From Clostridia bacterium (lineage in GTDB: Bacteria > Bacillota > Clostridia > Oscillospirales > Acutalibacteraceae), in the NCBI GenBank assembly GCA_017461625.1, contig JAFTXJ010000011.1, forward strand, positions 1-45,704: a stretch of DNA of 45,704 bases, written 5' to 3'. Positions 41,760 through 45,704 of the stretch are shown piece after piece. The translations under genes were made by a program, and so were the position numbers. The notes below the pieces were generated by a model that saw nothing but the letters and a program-made list of their open reading frames with translations, did no database searches and had not been told where the DNA came from. Position 1 is the first letter of the stretch. The number at the start of each line of letters is the position of its first letter.

Positions 41760-42134
41760 TTAATCCACGGCCGTTTCCGTGCCGTTTGTCTCGGTTCTTG
41801 CAGATCCTGCTTCCTCGGCAAGCGCCATCTTCGCAATCTCTTCTTCGCTCAGTCCTGCAAGCGCACCCTCATACATTTCAATTTCCTGCGCGTCGTCTTC
41901 GATCTGCGCCTCATTGGTTTTGCTTACGTCGCTGGCATCTGCCACATCTGCGGGCAATGTCTGTGCGTTGGCTTGCGTAGTTTTCGCGGTCTGCGTGTTT
42001 TCCGTGACGGGGATGTTCTTCGTGGCGACCTGAGCTTCCTTGCTGCCTGCGCCCTCGCTTATCACAATCAGTCCGAGGACCACAATCAGCGCAGCAGCGA
42101 GCACAAGCGCCACTTTCTTTATCGCCGGATCCAT
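41760..42134 (-). CDS. Small single-pass membrane protein, unknown function
   Basis: 124 residues from the ATG at 42134, preceded by AAAGGGTGG. An in-frame ATG at 42173 (137 residues) has no ribosome binding site. After a short start (MDPAIKK) one membrane segment follows (about 5-25, VALVLAAALIVVLGLIVISEG), then an Ala/Thr/Gln/Glu-rich, low-complexity acidic tail, probably outside the membrane and unstructured. I do not recognise the family. The layout faintly recalls small SpoIIIAG/AH-like or divisome accessory proteins, but nothing specific is conserved. It is downstream of hpf on the same strand with a 90-base gap. Confidence 0.6.
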   Translation of the reverse strand: MDPAIKKVALVLAAALIVVLGLIVISEGAGSKEAQVATKNIPVTENTQTAKTTQANAQTLPADVADASDVSKTNEAQIEDDAQEIEMYEGALAGLSEEEIAKMALAEEAGSARTETNGTETAVD

Positions 42135-42224
42135 CGGTACCACCCTTTCTCTTTTCGCTTCCTCCCGGTTCATTGGAGAATGCGCTTATTGGTCGCTGTT
42201 ATCGGACCTTTCAGGTTTGGATTC

Positions 42225-42779
42225 TTACAGGCTTTCAAGTTCGATCAGGCCGCAACCGCCGTCTGTACGGCGATAAACCGTCGCTGCATTGCCGGTTTCG
42301 ATGTTTGAGAACATGTAGAACGAGTGTCCCAACAGGTCCATTTCAAGGATCGCATCGTCCACGCTCATGGGCTTGGCCGCATAGCGCTTGACGCGGATAA
42401 CCTTCTCCTGTTCCTCAATGGCCTCTTCCTCGGCAGGCGCCGGGGCATCCTCCGCCACCACAGGCTTCTTACGAAGGTCGCGTCCCAGACGGGTGCGAAG
42501 CTTTTTCATCTGTCTTTCCAGGATATCTATGCCTTTATCCAGCGCGGGGAGAGAAATTTCCCGCTCCTGGTTTTCCGTACGAAGTGTATGTCCGAGATAG
42601 GGCATCGTCATTTCAACTTTATACGTGCTCTTCTGCTCGGTGACGCGAACCGTGATCACGGTCGCGTCGGGGGCTTCATCCTTGAAGTATGCATCCATGC
42701 GCTGGTGGCAGCGCTTGTTCATGGTCTCCTGGATCGAAGCGGGGACGTGCGCGTCTTTCATCACAAAACGTACGATCAT
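42225..42779 (-). CDS. hpf: Ribosome hibernation promoting factor, long form
   Basis: 184 residues from the ATG at 42779, chosen for AAAGGAGG just upstream; a longer frame to 42905 crosses the promoter. The N-terminal domain (RFVMKDAHVPASIQETMNKR onward, to about 105) is the ribosome-binding YfiA/HPF fold. A Pro/Ala/Glu linker follows. The C-terminal dimerisation domain (KRYAAKPMSVDDAILEMDLL, GHSFYMFSNIETG, VYRRTDGGCGLIEL) is the long-form signature. It pairs idle 70S ribosomes into 100S particles in stationary phase. Codons are GC-rich, unlike genes to the left. Confidence 0.95.
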   Translation of the reverse strand: MIVRFVMKDAHVPASIQETMNKRCHQRMDAYFKDEAPDATVITVRVTEQKSTYKVEMTMPYLGHTLRTENQEREISLPALDKGIDILERQMKKLRTRLGRDLRKKPVVAEDAPAPAEEEAIEEQEKVIRVKRYAAKPMSVDDAILEMDLLGHSFYMFSNIETGNAATVYRRTDGGCGLIELESL

Positions 42780-42864
42780 GCGGTCGGCCTCCTTTACAAG
42801 GGGTTGCCAGATATTCAGTTGGTCCTGGGTTGCTGATGATGCTTGTTCTCCTTTCTGTGGCTTT

Positions 42865-42893
42865 AGTATACCCATCTTTGTACAGGAGCGCAA
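42865..42893 (-). promoter_or_regulatory. Promoter of hpf
   Basis: Minus strand TTGCGC (42893-42888), a 17-nt spacer and TATACT (42870-42865). GAAAGCGCTTGCG at the -35 region resembles a CcpA (cre) site core. Confidence 0.55.
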
Positions 42894-42920
42894 GCGCTTT
42901 CGCATATTATTTATAAGTTT

Positions 42921-43508
42921 TTACCAATCGTTCGCCCTTCCGAGCAATCTTTCATAGATCGGCATCATCGGCGGCTCGGTGACAAATGTACAAAGTTTGT
43001 CAACTTCCAGCCAGCCCACGGCGCTGTTTTCATCCTCTGCGATGCGCAGCGGCGCGTTTTCATCCGCCTCAAAGAGATACGACACGTTCAAATGCAGATG
43101 GCTGCCCACGTGCTTTCCCTTCTTCACATGCGCCCATACAGGCAGGATTTCGATCGATGCGGGCCCGCCGCCAAGCAGTTTGAGATCTGTGATGCTCGTC
43201 TCCTCCTGCGCCTCGCGCCTGGCGATCGCTTCGAAATCGCTTTCGCCGTCCGCATGGCCGCCCGTCCATGCCCAGCTGTTGTAGATTTTGTGAAACGCCA
43301 TCAGCGTGCGCCGCCTGTCCTGGCTGACGATGATGGACGACGCCGTCATGTGGCAGAAATCATTCCCGCGTGTGAGAATCCCATCGCCGTACTGCGCGAT
43401 CAGATCCAGAATCATCGCGCGCTCGCGCTCCTCGCGTCCGTCCTTCGGCGAAAAACGAACGATAACGTCCGCCCATCCGGGCAGAATGTTCGGTTTTTGG
43501 CTGTTCAT
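42921..43508 (-). CDS. Nudix hydrolase (GC-rich region)
   Basis: 195 residues. The Nudix region is TGGHADGESDFEAIARREAQ then EETS, close to the consensus but with Ser instead of Gly at the end and slightly shifted spacing, seen in a group of Clostridia Nudix proteins that carry WTGGHADG. There is an N-terminal extension of about 60 residues. Substrate unknown. It overlaps the flavodoxin gene by four bases (ATGA), so the two are co-translated. It is not a close copy of the Nudix genes at 37,999 and 38,798. Confidence 0.85.
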   Translation of the reverse strand: MNSQKPNILPGWADVIVRFSPKDGREERERAMILDLIAQYGDGILTRGNDFCHMTASSIIVSQDRRRTLMAFHKIYNSWAWTGGHADGESDFEAIARREAQEETSITDLKLLGGGPASIEILPVWAHVKKGKHVGSHLHLNVSYLFEADENAPLRIAEDENSAVGWLEVDKLCTFVTEPPMMPIYERLLGRANDW

Positions 43509-44095
43509 CTGTCCGCTTCCTTTCCAAAACGCGCCGCATGGACGATCGATGCGATATCCGCCTCATCCGAAAAATCGAGCGAACCGCCCTCGGTTTCGAT
43601 CATCAGGCGTTCCGTCTCGCTGCGCTGCGCCTCCGGCTTTTTCTTCATATCCGCCACCAGCGCCTTCATCAGCAGGCGCTCGGCTAAACCCAGGCTCTGC
43701 CAGCGCAGGCTGCCGCGCAGATGGAAGACGGAAATATGCCCAAGCGCATCGCCCAGCTTTTCAGCCAGCTGCCCTTCCAGCTTCGCCCGAACGTCCACCT
43801 GCGCGGGATCATACAGCCCGCAGGTAAAGAGTACCAGGCGCTTATCCGTGAGATCCTTTACGTGATCCGCAAAGAAATCCAGCCCCTTGATTTTGCCCAT
43901 ATACACCGGGCAGCCCAGCACGATGGCGTCATACGTCTTCGCGCGCTCCAGGCTGCCATAGGCCGCATCCTTCACCAGCGCGTCCAGCGGCTGCGCAATC
44001 CGCTCTGCGTAGCGCTGGGTCGCGCCATGCTTGGTGGTATAGAGCACCAGCGCGCCGCCTGCCTTGCGCTCGCTCTTCTTGCCAAAAAGGGACAT
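43505..44095 (-). CDS. Flavodoxin-domain protein
   Basis: 196 residues. The FMN-binding P-loop region is VLYTTKHGATQRYAERIA (17-34), followed by YDAIVLGCPVYMGKIKGLDF and LFTCGLYDPAQVD. This resembles the flavodoxin domain used in protoporphyrinogen oxidase HemG and related menaquinone-linked proteins. A C-terminal helical stretch of about 70 residues is less clear. GGAGGGGATGAGCG precedes the ATG. Electron transfer with FMN is likely; the partner is unknown. Confidence 0.8.
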   Translation of the reverse strand: MSLFGKKSERKAGGALVLYTTKHGATQRYAERIAQPLDALVKDAAYGSLERAKTYDAIVLGCPVYMGKIKGLDFFADHVKDLTDKRLVLFTCGLYDPAQVDVRAKLEGQLAEKLGDALGHISVFHLRGSLRWQSLGLAERLLMKALVADMKKKPEAQRSETERLMIETEGGSLDFSDEADIASIVHAARFGKEADR

Positions 44096-44191
44096 CGCTC
44101 ATCCCCTCCGTTTTCATTTGATGGGTTCAATATATCATATTGGCGCGCATCATGTAAAGCGGCGGCGGGATTTGCCCGCCGCCGTACTGAC

Positions 44192-44929
44192 TCAGTTTGT
44201 GCTCGCCTCATAGATAACCGTCACGCCCGCGCTCACGCTCACGCTGCCGGAGCGGATGCCCGTGGCAGCAGCCTCACTGCGCAGCATCACGCCGTCCGCC
44301 TTGGCGCTGACCGCATAGCCCTCGTTGTAGCCGCCGTTTTCCGCAATGGAACGGATGCCGGTGATCATCAGGCCGCCGGTCTGCGCCATACGCAGCGCCT
44401 TTTCCTCCGCACGCTGGATAGCCAGATCCAGCGCCTGCTGATACAGCTCGCTGCGGGTGGAGATATCATAGCTCACGCTATAGATATTGGAAAAACCGCT
44501 GTCCGTCAGCGCGCCGATCACGCTGTCGAGCATCTCCACATCGCGGCAGGTGATGCTGAGCGTATGATTGGCCTCATAGCCGGTGACGGTGTTCGTGTCG
44601 TAGTTATAGCGAGGATGATAGCCATAGTCATTCGTGACGATATCCGCATCCAGCACGCCGAGCTCCAGCAGCTTCTGCGTCGCTGCAGCGACGATGGCGT
44701 TCATCGCCTCCTGCGCCGAGCCCACAGTCGCGGCCGTTACGGAGGCATTCGCCGTCACGCTCACCTCATCCGGATCGGCCATAATCTGCGCCGTGCCCTG
44801 CACGGTGATCGTCGCCGGGTTGCTCATCATCTGCATCGGCGCAGGTGTCGCAAAGCCCTCTGCCATGGTGCCGCAGGCGCCAAGCATCATTGCCGCCGCC
44901 AGCAGCAGCGCACACATCTTCTTATTCAT
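44192..44929 (-). CDS. SIMPL-domain (DUF541) lipoprotein
   Basis: 245 residues from the ATG at 44929 with GGGAGGAG upstream; a longer frame to 45061 has no site. The signal sequence ends in a lipobox MLGAC (about 16-20), so the mature protein should be lipid-anchored at Cys20. The rest is the SIMPL fold: ITVQGTAQIMADPDEVSVTA, YHPRYNYDTNTVTGYEANHT and ALDLAIQRAEEKALRMAQ, ending in a VSVSAGVTVIYE strand. The role of SIMPL proteins in bacteria is poorly known; cell-envelope or oxidative stress has been proposed. It is a single gene with 96 bases to the flavodoxin gene. Confidence 0.88.
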   Translation of the reverse strand: MNKKMCALLLAAAMMLGACGTMAEGFATPAPMQMMSNPATITVQGTAQIMADPDEVSVTANASVTAATVGSAQEAMNAIVAAATQKLLELGVLDADIVTNDYGYHPRYNYDTNTVTGYEANHTLSITCRDVEMLDSVIGALTDSGFSNIYSVSYDISTRSELYQQALDLAIQRAEEKALRMAQTGGLMITGIRSIAENGGYNEGYAVSAKADGVMLRSEAAATGIRSGSVSVSAGVTVIYEASTN

Positions 44930-45042
44930 CTTAAAACTCCTCCCATTATGATCATGTACAATCATATGACGAGGATGCGCCGCAATTTCTTCCCACTTTT
45001 TTCCGTTTTCACAAAGATGCCACAATGTACTGGGAAGATACG

Positions 45043-45087
45043 TTGGGGATTGCATCCCCAAACCCCTGCCTGGGGATGCAATCCCCA
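45043..45087. repeat. Pair of inverted palindromic repeats
   Basis: TTGGGGATTGCATCCCCA (45043-45060) and TGGGGATGCAATCCCCA (45071-45087) are inverted copies, and each is nearly palindromic itself. They can form one long hairpin or two short ones. Confidence 0.7.
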
Positions 45088-45125
45088 GACCCCTTCTTCG
45101 CTTCGCGCTGTTTAAAGATAATATC

Positions 45126-45158
45126 TAAAAACGTCCCCGGCAAAGCCGGAGACGTTTT
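45126..45158 (-). terminator. Possible terminator or palindromic repeat
   Basis: AAAAACGTC-CCGGC and GCCGG-GACGTTTT form a stem of about 13 bp (one mismatch) with loop AAA. T-rich flanks occur on both sides, so it could stop transcription either way; gpmI is the nearest gene on the minus strand. Confidence 0.5.
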
Positions 45159-45201
45159 ATGGGACAGTTGATTCAAGCCGCCGCGAAGCGTAATAGGGAG
45201 T

Positions 45202-45247
45202 CTGAGGGACAATGTCCCTCAGGCAGGTTTTAGGGCGGCAGCCCTAA
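45202..45247. repeat. Two further palindromes downstream of gpmI
   Basis: CTGAGGGAC-AAT-GTCCCTCAG (45202-45222) and TTAGGGC-GGCA-GCCCTAA (45230-45247) are perfect inverted repeats, 9 and 7 bp. Together with those at 45043-45158 they fill the gap between gpmI and the SIMPL gene. Confidence 0.6.
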
Positions 45248-45261
45248 CGTAATCCCCCGGT

Positions 45262-45704
45262 TTACGCCTCGATGATGCTCTTGCCCGTCATTTCCTTCGG
45301 AACCGGCAGGCCGACATACGGCAGCATGGTCGGCGCGATGTCCGCCAGGCAGCCGCCCTCGCGCATCTTCACATCGCCCACGCCGGCGGCCAGGAACGGC
45401 ACGACGTTGGTGGTGTGCGCGGTGAACGGGGTGCCGTCCTCGTTCATCATCTTGTCGGCGTTGCCGTGGTCAGCCGTCAGGAACATGCAGCCTCCCATTT
45501 CCTTCGTCGCCTCCCAAACCTTGCCGACGCACGCGTCGACAGCCTCGACCGCCTTCACGGCAGCCTCGAACACGCCGGTGTGGCCGACCATGTCGCAGTT
45601 GGCATAGTTCAGGATGATGACATCATACTTATCCTCGTTGATGCAGGGCAGAACCGCCTCGGGGACCTCATAGGCGCTCATTTCGGGCTTGAGGTCGAAG
45701 GTGG
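45262..45704 (-). CDS. gpmI: Phosphoglycerate mutase (2,3-bisphosphoglycerate-independent), C-terminal part
   Basis: About 147 residues remain; the gene runs off the right edge. [13 protein letters not shown], then [23 protein letters not shown], and [12 protein letters not shown] followed by [13 protein letters not shown] and [15 protein letters not shown] are the end of GpmI, with metal ligands in NCDMVGHTG and DHGNAD. The enzyme interconverts 3- and 2-phosphoglycerate in glycolysis with manganese. The N-terminal phosphatase part with the catalytic Ser is outside the window. High GC matches its neighbours. Confidence 0.95.
   Translation of the reverse strand, partial: TFDLKPEMSAYEVPEAVLPCINEDKYDVIILNYANCDMVGHTGVFEAAVKAVEAVDACVGKVWEATKEMGGCMFLTADHGNADKMMNEDGTPFTAHTTNVVPFLAAGVGDVKMREGGCLADIAPTMLPYVGLPVPKEMTGKSIIEA

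Larger units (their letters stand above)
41410..41760. other. Composition break and gene-poor stretch next to the tRNA operon
   Basis: Left of about 41,400 genes and gaps are AT-rich with A/T-ending codons. Right of about 41,500 genes use GCG, CGC and similar codons heavily. The stretch itself holds the tRNA promoter and the terminator at 41545-41582; no well-supported gene is seen between 41583 and 41759. An 18-codon minus-strand frame near 41644-41588 follows GAGGAGC but is too short to call. Confidence 0.6.

Noticed and set aside
41634-42308. Plus-strand open frame of 224 codons
   Set aside because: Opposite strand of the small membrane protein and hpf end; Cys/Phe/Arg-rich, no ribosome binding site.
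42780-42905. N-terminal extension of HPF
   Set aside because: The extension crosses the promoter at 42865-42893 and has no family match; AAAGGAGG supports the start at 42779.
44930-45061. N-terminal extension of the SIMPL lipoprotein
   Set aside because: It would hide the signal peptide and lipobox; GGGAGGAG supports 44929.
43721-45115. Long plus-strand open frame of over 460 codons
   Set aside because: It lies opposite the flavodoxin and SIMPL genes, has His/Arg/Ala-rich low-complexity sequence and no domain; it is a GC-rich shadow frame.

Overview
The window looks like a contig from a gut-type Clostridia metagenome. Positions 1 to about 41,400 are AT-rich and read like a spore-forming, Ruminococcus/Oscillospirales-like Firmicute: cotJA/cotJB spore-coat genes, a dockerin protein, a T-box leader, CdaA/CdaR, a stand-alone AICAR transformylase and a PurO-type IMP cyclohydrolase. 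From about 41,480 onward the base composition becomes clearly GC-richer, codon choice changes and the genes are again housekeeping. I read this as a possible assembly join between two genomes at a tRNA operon. Recent transfer is the alternative.

Region by region. (1) 1-4,791: remnant of a mobile element (ICE or phage type). It holds a partial winged-helix-like gene, a candidate small RNA with an anti-Shine-Dalgarno stretch, small zinc-finger and hypothetical genes, a SNF2-like helicase whose fused methylase domain has been cut off, a ParB-like protein and two cargo genes. (2) 4,838-5,457: cotJA-cotJB without cotJC. (3) 5,569-7,996: an operon of ECF sigma factor, DUF4367 anti-sigma-like membrane protein and secreted dockerin protein. 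(4) 8,053-14,261: TepA-like protease, FtsK/SpoIIIE, YgiQ radical SAM protein and a metallo-beta-lactamase-fold protein. (5) 14,258-21,936: alaS behind a T-box, then HIT protein, phosphoribosyltransferase, ComEC, HolA and RNase M5, with ispF next. (6) 22,415-24,678: cdaA-cdaR (c-di-AMP synthesis). (7) 24,703-27,823: GH36-like and GH130-like glycan genes. (8) 27,845-37,159, minus strand: purE-purM-purN-purO-AICARFT-purD-purL behind a ZTP riboswitch. (9) 37,384-39,287: GNAT, Nudix, pyrophosphatase, Nudix. (10) 39,378-40,706: tyrS. (11) 40,740-41,479: palindromic repeats and a complete tRNA operon, Val-Asp-Phe-Gly. (12) 41,545-45,704, GC-rich, minus strand: small membrane protein, HPF, Nudix, flavodoxin, SIMPL lipoprotein and the C-terminal part of gpmI, with a cluster of palindromes before gpmI.

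How the parts work together. The purine operon covers seven proteins of IMP synthesis and is sensed through ZTP, an alarmone of folate shortage, at purE. The sigma/anti-sigma pair is transcribed with a dockerin protein, which suggests sensing of an extracellular substrate or surface state. The two glycoside genes fit release of a side-chain sugar followed by phosphorolysis of a mannoside, although the substrate is not shown by sequence alone. The ComEC protein has lost its metal-binding motif in the C-terminal domain, while a separate protein about 4 kb upstream keeps that motif.

The most notable items to follow up are the candidate antisense-type small RNA at 333-401, the sigma/anti-sigma/dockerin operon, the composition break at the tRNA operon, the degenerate ComEC with a separate metallo-beta-lactamase protein, and the Nudix-pyrophosphatase-Nudix block. 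All assignments rest on reading motifs by eye. No database search was run.
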